Shown here piece after piece: positions 8,936-16,914 of a stretch of DNA of 64,000 bases (position 1 is its first letter; each line of letters opens with the position of its first letter). Source of the DNA: Rossellomorea pakistanensis (GTDB lineage: Bacteria > Bacillota > Bacilli > Bacillales > Bacillaceae_B). The translations under genes and the position numbers were made by a program. The stretch lies in the NCBI RefSeq assembly GCF_016908495.1, contig NZ_JAFBDZ010000002.1, positions 1,116,001 to 1,180,000 of the forward strand, read 5' to 3'. The notes beneath the pieces were generated by a model. That model was not told the origin of the DNA. It worked only from the letters and a program-made list of their open reading frames with translations, and ran no database searches.

Positions 8936-8980
8936 GATTAGGGAAGCCTTGTTTTCTTATTTTATAAAAATATCTCAATA

Positions 8981-9090
8981 GAGCTAAAAAGCAAAAATGA
9001 CATCCTCAAAGGAGTCGAATGAGGTCCTGAAAAAGAGAAAAAGCTTAAATGAGGAACTCAATAGAGCGGAATGAGGTAATGAAAATTCAA
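8981..9090 (+). repeat. Phased word array A (AGAGC..GAATGAGG..TGAAAA)
   Basis: Short recurring words fill this gap: CTCAATAGAGC occurs at 8984 and 9058, and ATGAGG or ATGAC at 8997, 9019, 9049 and 9071 (steps 22, 30, 22). The unit is roughly AGAGCNGAATGAGGNCNTGAAAA. The same unit recurs at 42.46-42.57 kb. No coding potential is apparent. Confidence 0.6.
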
Positions 9091-9111
9091 TAAAAAGAAT
9101 AGACAACCTCA

Positions 9112-9168
9112 AAAAATTGGCTGTAATAGAAGCCATGATTTTCATGACTCTTATTACAGCTTTTTTTA
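9112..9168 (-). terminator. Terminator of the padR-desaturase operon
   Basis: On the minus strand AGCTGTAATA and CATG arms pair with CATG and TATTACAGC, followed by AATTTTTT. The plus strand also ends in T7, so it may act in both directions between the bce and desaturase operons. Confidence 0.8.
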
Positions 9169-9170
9169 TG

Positions 9171-10187
9171 CTAAATATTGCTTCGAATAAACCTGCGAAT
9201 ATCACGATTTCCAATAAATTTCTTCGACTGCTCATCCCATAATTTAAAAGTAAGAGATTTTAAACTTGTCCATAATGTTAATGTTGGGACATCCTGAAGT
9301 CGCGGGTCACTCTTGTGCGCTTTTTCAAGGTGATAGTTCGGCACTCTTGAATTAAGGTGGTGAACATGATGAAATCCGATATTTCCTGAGAACCATTGTA
9401 ATACTTTCGGCAGCTTATAGAAAGAACTTCCTTTTAATGCAGCTTCAACGTAATTCCAATTTTCGCTAGTTTCAAAGTAGCCATCTTCAAATTGGTGTTG
9501 AACATAAAATAGCCAAACTCCTGAAAAGGATGCAATAAAGAAGATAGGTAATTCTACTAAAATAAAGGCTTTCCATCCAATAGTTAAGCAAAGTAACAAC
9601 ACAATAGAAGCAAGAATGATATTTGTCATCCATACATGTCTTTTCTCTTTCTTAGATGCCCCTTTAGAATTGAAACGGTAGGAGATTAAAAAGATATATA
9701 GCGGGCCGATGATAAACATCACGAAAGGGTTTCTGTAAATGCGATACGAAAGTCGTTTCATCCATGATGCATCCGCATATTCTTGCAGTGTCATTGTCCA
9801 AACGTCCCCAACACCACGCTTCTCTAAATTTCCATTTGTCGCATGATGGGTTGTATGGCTGTGTTTCCATTGTTCATAAGAACAAAATGTGAATAATCCA
9901 GTAATAATCCCCACTACTTCATTAGCTTTTCGACTCTTGAAAAAAGAGTAATGAGTGCAATCATGAAAAATAATGAAGGTACGAATTAAAAAACCTGCTG
10001 CTGGAATCGCACATAATAACGTTAACCAAAAAGATATTTCTAAACTAAAATAGGCTAACACCCAAAGGATCAAGAAAGGAACAACAGAATTAAGGAGCTG
10101 TATGACACTTGCTGATTTACTCGGTTTCTCATATTGTGCTAATTTTTTCTTCCATTCACGTATACTGTATTTTGAATTTTCACTCAT
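9171..10187 (-). CDS. Membrane fatty acid desaturase (acyl-lipid type)
   Basis: A 338-residue protein with the three histidine boxes of membrane di-iron desaturases: HDCTH at about 74-78, HTTHH near 110, and HHVHH near 274. Four hydrophobic helices lie between them. Such enzymes put a cis double bond into phospholipid acyl chains and raise membrane fluidity; B. subtilis Des is the delta-5 enzyme of this class. The start overlaps the stop of the preceding gene (TAATG). It is the last gene of an operon headed by a PadR repressor, not a DesKR pair. Position specificity cannot be read from sequence. Confidence 0.9.
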   Translation of the reverse strand: MSENSKYSIREWKKKLAQYEKPSKSASVIQLLNSVVPFLILWVLAYFSLEISFWLTLLCAIPAAGFLIRTFIIFHDCTHYSFFKSRKANEVVGIITGLFTFCSYEQWKHSHTTHHATNGNLEKRGVGDVWTMTLQEYADASWMKRLSYRIYRNPFVMFIIGPLYIFLISYRFNSKGASKKEKRHVWMTNIILASIVLLLCLTIGWKAFILVELPIFFIASFSGVWLFYVQHQFEDGYFETSENWNYVEAALKGSSFYKLPKVLQWFSGNIGFHHVHHLNSRVPNYHLEKAHKSDPRLQDVPTLTLWTSLKSLTFKLWDEQSKKFIGNRDIRRFIRSNI

Positions 10188-10849
10188 TATTCAATCGCCT
10201 CATCTAATTTTGACTTTAGTATTTTTCTTCTAAGAATAAAATAGTACATACTTAATGGCCACCAGAGAATGGCGAATATTGGATAGATCGCCCATATTAC
10301 ATGTGGTGTTGACACCTTATTTACAACAATAAAGAATATGATGCTTAGTACACTCGCCCATAATGAAAGGTGAAAGTATTTCTTTGCTTTTACACAATGA
10401 AGTACAATCGGCCACCATAGGACAACAAAGGAGGGGTAAATTGCCCATGGGTATTGATGGGAAAGGGTAGCATTTAAAATGGAGTAATACACAATGGTCA
10501 GCAAACTACCAAATATGGCAAGTGAAACGGTTTTTCTTTTTTGGACTGAATACATCAGAATCGGCCACCATATCAATGGATACGATGCATATAAGAACCA
10601 TGGATGGGACGGGCTATATAGATAGTTGATCGTAATTAGGAAAATGATGATCCAAATACTACAGAAAATCGAGTGAATTTTAAAATCACCTTTTCTAAGA
10701 TAATGCAAACTGACCGGCCATAGTAATAAAATAAAAGAGGGATAGATAAACCAAATCTGATGTGAGCTGGTTAAATAATTGACGGTAGCAAAAAATAAAA
10801 TACTCATTATACTTCCTGCCCAAGCAAAACCGACATCAAGTTTAAGCAT
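10187..10849 (-). CDS. Multi-pass membrane protein with four LWWP helical-hairpin repeats
   Basis: A 220-residue protein made of four units of about 50 residues. Each unit is one hydrophobic helix followed by a second carrying a variant of IWxIYPxFxxLWWPxSMxY: IWFIYPSFILLLWPVS, PWFLYASYPLIWWPIL, PWAIYPSFVVLWWPIV and IWAIYPIFAILWWPLS. The same unit appears once in the protein encoded upstream. It resembles '2TM'-type small membrane domains, but no enzyme motif is visible. The gene overlaps the desaturase start by 1 nt and has RBS AAAGGAGAG. A membrane-sensing or membrane-organising role is only inference. Confidence 0.7.
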   Translation of the reverse strand: MLKLDVGFAWAGSIMSILFFATVNYLTSSHQIWFIYPSFILLLWPVSLHYLRKGDFKIHSIFCSIWIIIFLITINYLYSPSHPWFLYASYPLIWWPILMYSVQKRKTVSLAIFGSLLTIVYYSILNATLSHQYPWAIYPSFVVLWWPIVLHCVKAKKYFHLSLWASVLSIIFFIVVNKVSTPHVIWAIYPIFAILWWPLSMYYFILRRKILKSKLDEAIE

Positions 10850-10861
10850 GCTAACTCTCCT

Positions 10862-11260
10862 TTACTTTAAACGTAACCATCTATATAACATCGATAAAGG
10901 CCACCACAATATCGCAAACGTTGGATAGACAAACCAAATGGTTTGTGGAGTATAGTAGAAATTAATAAAAACAACGAGAGCAATGATTAAGCCGCTCCCC
11001 CAGAGAGAAAAGCCAAAATCGATTTTCGTTAAATTCTTTTTTACGGGTTTCATGGCTCCTAACTCTTTTTCAATTTCGTCGATATCTCCAAAGTCTACGA
11101 TTGTCTTATTAATGGCATCCTCTTCCGATTTTCCTTCAGCCATTAAGTCGTAAACTTTTTCTTCAAGATTTTCCATAATCTCTTGTTTGATCAATTCTCT
11201 TTGTTCACTTTTAGGAATGTTCTTGAATAATGCATCCACATGGTCCTTAACTTCTTTCAC
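10862..11260 (-). CDS. HAAS/permease-prefix domain protein with one LWWP membrane unit
   Basis: A 132-residue protein. Residues 1-65 are an amphipathic helical domain (EIMENLEEKVYDLMAEGKSE, then DAINKTIVDFGDIDEIEKEL), typical of HAAS or DUF1700 domains encoded next to PadR regulators. Residues about 80-132 hold two helices ending IWFVYPTFAILWWPLS, almost the same as the repeats in the following gene product. The start overlaps the padR stop by 4 nt (ATGA). HAAS proteins are thought to transmit signals to membrane partners; the partner here is unknown. Confidence 0.75.
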   Translation of the reverse strand: MKEVKDHVDALFKNIPKSEQRELIKQEIMENLEEKVYDLMAEGKSEEDAINKTIVDFGDIDEIEKELGAMKPVKKNLTKIDFGFSLWGSGLIIALVVFINFYYTPQTIWFVYPTFAILWWPLSMLYRWLRLK

Positions 11261-11586
11261 TCTAATCCCTCCATAAATAGATCAACAATTTCCTTTGTTT
11301 CCTGCCACTCTTTGAAGGTTTCTTGTAAATAGGCCTTCCCTAAAGTCGTGATTCGATAATACTTTCGTTTTCCTCCATGTGAAATATTCCCTAAGTAAGA
11401 TTCGATTAATTCCTTCTTTTCCAATCTTTGAAACACTGCATAGAGGGTGGCTTCTTTTATTTGAAAACGATTCTTTGTCCGTGAACTTATTTGTTTCGAA
11501 ATTTCATAACCGTACTGATCCTTCTCTAAGATCAATCGCAGGATAATCGAATCCAAATGACCCCGGATAATATCACTTCTAATCAT
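11257..11586 (-). CDS. PadR family transcriptional repressor
   Basis: A 109-residue winged-helix regulator with the PadR pattern: RGHLDSIILRLILEKDQYGY at the start, then the recognition region KEATLYAVFQRLEKKELIES and wing GGKRKYYRITTLG. It is the first gene of a four-gene operon with overlapping starts and stops. A promoter with an 11-bp inverted repeat lies directly upstream, so the protein probably represses its own operon and releases it when a ligand or stress binds. The signal is not known. Confidence 0.9.
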   Translation of the reverse strand: MIRSDIIRGHLDSIILRLILEKDQYGYEISKQISSRTKNRFQIKEATLYAVFQRLEKKELIESYLGNISHGGKRKYYRITTLGKAYLQETFKEWQETKEIVDLFMEGLE

Positions 11587-11617
11587 ATTTCACCATCCAA
11601 AAATGATTGTTCTATCT

Positions 11618-11655
11618 GATAGAGTAATCATAACTTACATTACTCTATCTGTCAA
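11618..11655 (-). promoter_or_regulatory. Promoter and PadR-type operator of the desaturase operon
   Basis: On the minus strand TTGACA (11655-11650) and TATGAT (11632-11627) are separated by exactly 17 nt, a near-ideal sigma-A promoter. A perfect inverted repeat GATAGAGTAAT / ATTACTCTATC (11618-11628 and 11639-11649, 10-nt spacer) covers the -10 box and the spacer. A flanking AGTAAT half-site follows. The placement fits autorepression by the adjacent PadR protein. Confidence 0.85.
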
Positions 11656-11933
11656 AGTAATGTTTAAAAAGTTTTTCTATTTTGATAAATGGAAACATAA
11701 CGGGAGGGAATAAACCCCAGTTGAGTAGACTGATAGACTTTCGAATCGATTCAATGAAATGCATTTCCTTTACAGATGTAGGTAAATGTACAAGCCTCGA
11801 TAAACAAATTACATATCCTATAAAGATATAAAAATGTGAATATATGGCTGAATATAATAAGTTAAGGTCTATGTAGGAGGGTATTTCTATAAAAGATCCT
11901 CACGTTTAACTAGAATCGAAGGGGGGTTCTAAA

Positions 11934-12221
11934 ATGGGGAAAAGGAGAAAGCATACGAGAATTTTTCCTAAGTGGTGTGTGTTCCCTCATTACAGATGGT
12001 GCGGGCCTGGATGTAGCGGACCAGGTGCACCTATTAATGCAGTGGATGCAGCTTGTAGAAATCATGATTTGTGTTATCAAAAGTATGGGTCGTCTTGTAA
12101 ATGTGATCGGTTGTTCCTCTGTCAACTTAAGTCAAGTATTAACCCTCATACTAAGGAAGGGAGGCAAGCCCTTCTAATATACAGATATATGAGGTTTCAA
12201 ACATTTTTAAAATGTAATTAA
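11934..12221 (+). CDS. Phospholipase A2-like protein (parvovirus VP1-type domain)
   Basis: A 95-residue basic, Cys-rich protein with the phospholipase A2 core. The calcium-loop pattern WCGPGCSGPGAP (residues about 22-33) is followed by AACRNHDLCY (about 40-49), which holds the catalytic His-Asp pair, then a Lys-Cys-Asp motif. This short form matches the parvovirus VP1-like PLA2 domain found in scattered Bacillus proteins. There is no signal peptide. A strong RBS, GAAGGGGGG, sets the ATG. It stands alone between repeats. A role in spores or toxin-like lipid cleavage is speculation. Confidence 0.8.
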   Translation: MGKRRKHTRIFPKWCVFPHYRWCGPGCSGPGAPINAVDAACRNHDLCYQKYGSSCKCDRLFLCQLKSSINPHTKEGRQALLIYRYMRFQTFLKCN

Positions 12222-12362
12222 TTAGGCGGTATACTCTTAATAAAAAGATGACCCATAAGTGTAGGAATTACTATAAGCTTTAGAAAAGTGTGAGTTCTCT
12301 ATATAAAATTTGGACGAGTTTTCTGACCAATTTGTTATCACTGTTAGTTACTAGCTCAATAT

Positions 12363-12505
12363 ACCAAGAAAGGGAAAAGGCACCCTTTCCAGGTGGCTCG
12401 TCTTATGCTTGTCAGAGGTCCACAGGATGTGGATCAGAAAGGCGTTGCCACAGGACGTGGTGAACTTAGCCTTTCATCATCTAATCAAGGTGCTTCCGCT
12501 TTTCT
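12363..12505 (+). repeat. Bacillus intergenic repeat, family Z (copy 1)
   Basis: An element ending in CAAGGTGCTTCCGCTTTTC, the familiar Bacillus 'AAGGCGCTTCCGCTTTTC' arm, with CTCGTCTTATGCTTGTCAGA inside. A 45-nt core at 12434-12478 recurs with one mismatch at 42784-42828; it can fold as GCCAC-loop-GTGGY. Confidence 0.75.
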
Positions 12506-12507
12506 GT

Positions 12508-13053
12508 TCATTTTTCCTTCTTAAATTCTTCATTCCAAAAGCTTGCTTTATGAAGAGCGAGTGGATCGTGTGATACTTCTTCTGGTTTTACGCCACGGGC
12601 AATTATATAATCGATGTATTCCATTCCAACAAAGTCAAAAATATATTTGAATTGTTGGATAAGAGGAAGGGCTGTAATGGTTGAAGTGTTCCCACCTGTT
12701 ACAACTACATAAGCTTTCTTCTTCCTTAATTCCTCTTTAAAGTTGTACCGCTCATCACGCAAATATTGTGACCAGCGATCAACGAAGTTTTTCAAATGCC
12801 CTGACATCCCGTACCAATATAGCGGGGTAGCAAAAATAATGACATCATGTTCTAGAAATTGATGAAGTAAGGTTTCATAATCGTCGTCAACAGGTGAAAA
12901 GCCTTCTTCTGTATGTCGCATATCGGTTATTGGCTGGATGGTGTAGTCCGCGATGTGAACCGATGTATGATCGACTCCTTCTAGAATACGATGAACCATA
13001 TACTCCGTGTTCCCTTGTTTTCTAGAGCTTCCTAATAGTGCCAATATCTTCAT
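12508..13053 (-). CDS. Flavodoxin-like NAD(P)H-dependent FMN reductase
   Basis: A 181-residue protein of the NADPH-dependent FMN reductase/flavodoxin fold. The N-terminal loop LGSSRKQGNTEYM binds the FMN phosphate, and FATPLYWYGMSGHLKNFVDR is the typical second flavin loop. It would transfer electrons from NAD(P)H to FMN, quinones or similar acceptors. RBS AAAGGAGG precedes the ATG. It stands alone between repeat elements, with no operon partner to suggest a substrate. Confidence 0.83.
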   Translation of the reverse strand: MKILALLGSSRKQGNTEYMVHRILEGVDHTSVHIADYTIQPITDMRHTEEGFSPVDDDYETLLHQFLEHDVIIFATPLYWYGMSGHLKNFVDRWSQYLRDERYNFKEELRKKKAYVVVTGGNTSTITALPLIQQFKYIFDFVGMEYIDYIIARGVKPEEVSHDPLALHKASFWNEEFKKEK

Positions 13054-13124
13054 ATCGTCGCCTCCTTTTCAAATAATTAAGTATGAATTTTTGGAGTGTT
13101 TACAAATAAAAGATCTAATCCTGC

Positions 13125-13222
13125 CTGGCTCCTAGAGACATCATACAAATAAGGGAAAAGACATAATCCTTTGTGACTCGCCTTATACTTTTCAGAGCTG
13201 ATCAAGGCACTTTCGCTCTTCA
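13125..13222 (+). repeat. Degenerate family Z repeat
   Basis: Recognisable arms are GGCTCCTAGAGACATCATAC at the left and CGCCTTATACTTTTCAGAGC followed by GATCAAGGCACTTTCGCTCT at the right. They are diverged forms of the AAGGCGCTTCCGCTTTTC family. The rest of the 13.05-13.43 kb gap shows nothing else I can support. Confidence 0.55.
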
Positions 13223-13426
13223 TATAGTATGTTTGCCTATTCAGTATGTTGAGAGCATTAGTGAAAATCATTAACAAAGAACTAAGAAGAGTATAGCATT
13301 TAGATGAAAACAACACATCCGAGAAGTTTCGGGAACCGAAAAAAACGAACTAATCCTTGGGGAAGAGTCCGTTTATTCTATATCATTAGTCAAGCCTTAT
13401 GTAATACAAATAGCTTTAATTTCCGC

Positions 13427-13846
13427 TTACCGATTGTTCTCTTTTGTATAATTCAAATCCCAAGTAATTCCAAAAGGATCTTCTACTTTAGCATAAGTCG
13501 CTCCCCAGAATGTATCTTGAAGCTCCATCAGAACAGACCCTTTTTCTTTAAGCTGATCGTAAATCTTCTGGATTTCCTCACTGCTTTCGAATTCAAGAGC
13601 TAAAGAAATATTGTTCCCCACTGTAACGGACTGATCTTGAAATGAATCAGACATCATAATAAATAATTCTTCCTTCTTAAATTGGGCATGCATAATTTTG
13701 TCATCCATTTCTGGCGGCGTTGGATAATCGGCATCACCAAATGTTTGAACATTTAATATTTCTCCTTGAAAAACATCATGATAATACTCTAATGCCTCAA
13801 GTGCTATACCATCAAATATAAGGTAAGGGGTTGCCTGATGCTTCAT
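13427..13846 (-). CDS. VOC superfamily protein (PhnB/YjdN-like)
   Basis: A 139-residue single-domain glyoxalase-fold protein. It has the PhnB-type pattern PYLIFDGIALEALEYYHDVF, then MHAQFKKEELFIMMSD and the C-terminal DPFGITWDLNY. An upstream in-frame GTG (13855) overlaps AAGGAG; the ATG at 13846 is correctly spaced and is chosen. Members bind diverse small molecules and many have no known substrate. It is a single gene between repeats and a two-component system. Confidence 0.82.
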   Translation of the reverse strand: MKHQATPYLIFDGIALEALEYYHDVFQGEILNVQTFGDADYPTPPEMDDKIMHAQFKKEELFIMMSDSFQDQSVTVGNNISLALEFESSEEIQKIYDQLKEKGSVLMELQDTFWGATYAKVEDPFGITWDLNYTKENNR

Positions 13847-14062
13847 TGTTATCACTCCTTTTTCTTATTAAGAAACACAATTTTTATTATTGAGTATTCT
13901 TACAATTATTATTATAGATTAATTTTTAGGGATAATAAAGAACATATGTTCGTTTTCGGTAGAGTCAGATCGTATAAATTCATATTGTGTTCGTTTCTAT
14001 AAGAATCACTGCTAAGTTGTATGCTAAAATATCCCTAACATCTTAATGAATGAGGGATAAAA

Positions 14063-14761
14063 ATGGATAAGCCCAAAATTTTAATTGTTGAAGATGAAGA
14101 AAAAATTGCACGAGTGTTGGAATTGGAATTAACTCATGAAGGCTATGAAGTCGTAAAGGTGATGGATGGATTCGAAGGATTAACGATTTTTCGCGAGCAG
14201 TCATTTGACTTGGTCTTGTTAGATATCATGCTTCCAGGGATGAATGGGATTGAGTTATTACGTAGAATTCGATCCAAGGATTCCGTTACACCCGTTTTAC
14301 TTTTAACAGCAAAGGATTCTGTTGAAGACAAGGTTGCCGGACTTGATTTAGGTGCAAATGATTACATCACCAAGCCTTTTCAAATTGAAGAGCTTTTGGC
14401 ACGTGTTCGTGCAGCACTACGCGTAAAGCTGAAAAGTTCTGAACCTGAGTTTGATGAGAGCCTACTGCAAATTGCTGATTTAAAATTAAATGTATCAACA
14501 CGAGAAGTGACGAGAGGGGAAGATGAGATTGAACTTACTCCTCGTGAATTTGACTTATTAGCTTATTTAATGAAGCATCCTAAACAAGTTCTAAATCGTG
14601 AACAGATTCTCGATGGAGTCTGGGGTTATGATTATTATGGCGACACAAATGTAGTGGATGTCTATATCCGTTATTTACGAAACAAAATGGATAAACCATA
14701 TAAAGAAGGTTTAATCCATACGATTCGTGGAGTCGGCTATGTAATGAAGGAGTCAAAATGA
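14063..14761 (+). CDS. OmpR-family response regulator (YkoG-like)
   Basis: A 232-residue receiver and winged-helix regulator. Asp54 (DLVLLDIMLPGMNG) is the phosphoacceptor, and the conserved Lys lies in DYITKPF. The C-terminal domain shows LTPREFDLLAYLMKHPKQVL and NVVDVYIRYLRNKMD. It overlaps the following kinase gene by ATGA, and two PepSY genes follow. The layout matches YkoGH-YkoI of B. subtilis. Two identical 17-nt operator-like repeats ahead of the PepSY genes are its likely targets. Confidence 0.9.
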   Translation: MDKPKILIVEDEEKIARVLELELTHEGYEVVKVMDGFEGLTIFREQSFDLVLLDIMLPGMNGIELLRRIRSKDSVTPVLLLTAKDSVEDKVAGLDLGANDYITKPFQIEELLARVRAALRVKLKSSEPEFDESLLQIADLKLNVSTREVTRGEDEIELTPREFDLLAYLMKHPKQVLNREQILDGVWGYDYYGDTNVVDVYIRYLRNKMDKPYKEGLIHTIRGVGYVMKESK

Positions 14762-16119
14762 AGCTAAGAAATAAAATACATTTATATACGACAGTGTTAT
14801 TTATTCTCCTTTTGATTTTAATAAATGTCGCCGTCTATTTTTCGTTTAGTCGGATGATGTATGAGAGTGAGCTCGAACAAACAGTAGCAGAGTCAGAGCA
14901 AATTTTAACAGGGATTAACCAGAGGACCAATCAAATCCCAGCATCCGATCTAGTAAGAGCGTTTGTTCCTATTAATGGAAAACTGCAAATTGTGCTGGAC
15001 AATGAGCATATCGATGTAGAAGCAATGGTACCTAATCAGCCATCACTTATGGACATTCCGATTCGTTATTATCAAAGTGAAAAACAAGAAATTATTGAAT
15101 ATAATGGGATTCCTCATGCCTTTGTGTCCACCCCGATTATTTGGAATGAGGGAGTGGTTGCAAATCTTCAAGTAATCGAAAGCCTAAAAGGAACAGCTGA
15201 GAATTTAAGGGTTTTACAAATAGTATTAACAGTGGTAACCGTTATTGCGCTTATACCATTATTCATCTCTGCCCGGTTGTTAAGTGAAGTCATGATCCGT
15301 CCGATTACAAGCATGATTGATACAATGACAGAAATAAGAAAGAGCGGCCATTATAAACGACTCTCTTTTCCAACAAAATCAAAGGATGAGCTTATGCAAA
15401 TGGGGAAAACGTTTAACGATATGATGGATTTATTAGAAACAAACTATGAAAAACAGGAGCAATTCGTAACAAATGCGTCTCATGAGTTGAAGACTCCGTT
15501 GACCGTAATTGAATCATATGCAAGCCTTTTAAAGCGAAGAGGCATGGATCAACCTGAACTTTTTGAAGAATCAGTGGAAGCGATACACTCTGAAGCTGTT
15601 CGAATGAGGGAACTAACCCAGCAGCTTTTACTTTTGGCCAGGCATGAGGAACATTGGAAGGTGGAAATTCAAGAGGTTTCATTATTTGAACTTGTAGGGA
15701 ATTCTGTTCGTTCATTCCAGGAAGCCTTTCATCGAAAAGTGGACCTCGACACTCAGTCAGAAGAGCTATTCGTACGAACAGATCCACAAAAATTAAAGCA
15801 AATACTCTATATTTTTTTAGACAATGCCTATAAGTATAGCCAGCGTGCAATACAAGTGCGTATAACGTCGAATCAAGAGGGAGCAACCATTGAAATCATC
15901 GACTCTGGTTTCGGCATACCTAAAAATGATCTTCCGAAAGTGTTCGACCGTTTTTATCGAGTGGATAAGGCAAGAACAAGAAAAACAGGTGGGTTTGGCC
16001 TTGGGTTAGCTCTCGCGAAAGAAATAGCCGATGCTATTGGTGTACGGATACAGCTTAAGAGTTTAGAGGGAAATGGGACAACGGCCATAATCGTTCTTCC
16101 GCAATTGGACTCTCAGTAA
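14758..16119 (+). CDS. Sensor histidine kinase (YkoH/ArlS-like)
   Basis: A 453-residue kinase. It has a membrane helix at about 9-31, an extracellular sensor of about 120 residues, a second helix near 155-175, then a HAMP domain, an H-box (NASHELKTPLTVIESYASLL), an N-box (FLDNAYKYS), a G1 box (DSGFGIP) and a G2 box (GGFGLGLALAK). It is translationally coupled to the regulator. Its stop lies next to the operator-like repeat for the first PepSY gene. The signal may be an envelope state monitored by the PepSY proteins; that is inference. Confidence 0.9.
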   Translation: MKLRNKIHLYTTVLFILLLILINVAVYFSFSRMMYESELEQTVAESEQILTGINQRTNQIPASDLVRAFVPINGKLQIVLDNEHIDVEAMVPNQPSLMDIPIRYYQSEKQEIIEYNGIPHAFVSTPIIWNEGVVANLQVIESLKGTAENLRVLQIVLTVVTVIALIPLFISARLLSEVMIRPITSMIDTMTEIRKSGHYKRLSFPTKSKDELMQMGKTFNDMMDLLETNYEKQEQFVTNASHELKTPLTVIESYASLLKRRGMDQPELFEESVEAIHSEAVRMRELTQQLLLLARHEEHWKVEIQEVSLFELVGNSVRSFQEAFHRKVDLDTQSEELFVRTDPQKLKQILYIFLDNAYKYSQRAIQVRITSNQEGATIEIIDSGFGIPKNDLPKVFDRFYRVDKARTRKTGGFGLGLALAKEIADAIGVRIQLKSLEGNGTTAIIVLPQLDSQ

Positions 16120-16143
16120 ATTCTCATCTAAGGTCGATACAAT
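16110..16143 (+). promoter_or_regulatory. Operator-like repeat and promoter ahead of the first PepSY gene
   Basis: CTCTCAGTAAATTCTCA (16110-16126) holds two TCTCA words 11 nt apart, the usual one-turn spacing of OmpR-family sites. A -10 candidate TACAAT follows at 16138-16143. The same 17-nt word recurs at 16915-16931 ahead of the second PepSY gene. Confidence 0.65.
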
Positions 16144-16170
16144 AGTAAAAAATAAGATGAGGTGAACTAG

Positions 16171-16860
16171 ATGTTACAAGCACATTGGATCAGAATCGTC
16201 GGAATGATCATAGCTCTTACCTTGATCGTGCTTGTTATTTGGCAGTGGACAGGGAAAAATTCTTCTACTGAACCGCTTTCGAGAGCGGAAGCAAGTGAAT
16301 TAGTAAGGGAAAAATTTAATGGAGATATCGTGGAGATTGAGACGAAAGAGAATAAATATATCATTTCCATAACGTTGGACACTGGTGATTATGAAGTTAA
16401 AATAGACCGTAATAACGGCGAAATCGCTAGTGTGACTCAGATTACCTCTAGGAAGGAAGACATCGAACAACAATTAACAGTAGAAGAGCTGAAGGAAAAA
16501 GTTTTGCTCGAGCAAAAGGGAGAAATCGTAAAATTTGAAAATGAAAAAGATCACTATCTAGCGGTGGTTGAGCATGATTCAAAACAGACTACAATGAAAA
16601 TTCATCCTGTAAGTGGAAAAATTATTGAAAAATCGACGAGGGATGTTCAAACGAAAAATCCTCCTAAAAGATTGAGTGAAAAAGAAGCTCAGCAAATTGC
16701 GTTAAAGCAAGTACCTGGTAATATAGATGATATTGAGCTTGAAGAATTAAATGGTCAAACATATTATTTAGTAGAGATTGAGTTAGATGAAGAGCAGGAA
16801 GCGGTCGTCCAAATCAATGCTATTTCTGGGGAAGTAATGACGATCACAAGAGATGACTAA
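16171..16860 (+). CDS. Membrane-anchored protein with PepSY repeats
   Basis: A 229-residue protein with one N-terminal helix (about 9-26) and an extracellular part of roughly three PepSY-like units. Each shows an acidic helix, then a hairpin ending in N-G-E or S-G-K/E, for example KIDRNNGEIASV, KIHPVSGKIIE and QINAISGEVMTI. PepSY domains are linked to inhibition or chaperoning of secreted proteases and to sensing at the envelope. The gene follows its own operator-like repeat and promoter and ends at a clear terminator. Confidence 0.85.
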   Translation: MLQAHWIRIVGMIIALTLIVLVIWQWTGKNSSTEPLSRAEASELVREKFNGDIVEIETKENKYIISITLDTGDYEVKIDRNNGEIASVTQITSRKEDIEQQLTVEELKEKVLLEQKGEIVKFENEKDHYLAVVEHDSKQTTMKIHPVSGKIIEKSTRDVQTKNPPKRLSEKEAQQIALKQVPGNIDDIELEELNGQTYYLVEIELDEEQEAVVQINAISGEVMTITRDD

Positions 16861-16861
16861 G

Positions 16862-16900
16862 AAAGACCTGAAGCCTATGTGCTTACGGGTCTTTTTTTAT
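16862..16900 (+). terminator. Rho-independent terminator
   Basis: AAGACCTG pairs with the CGGGTCTT side around AAGCCTATGTGCTTA and is followed by seven T. Confidence 0.85.
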
Positions 16901-16914
16901 TAGAATTGGAGCAT

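Noticed and set aside
13077..13316. 79-codon open frame on the minus strand
   Set aside because: It runs through a decayed family Z repeat, has no ribosome site and no recognisable protein pattern.
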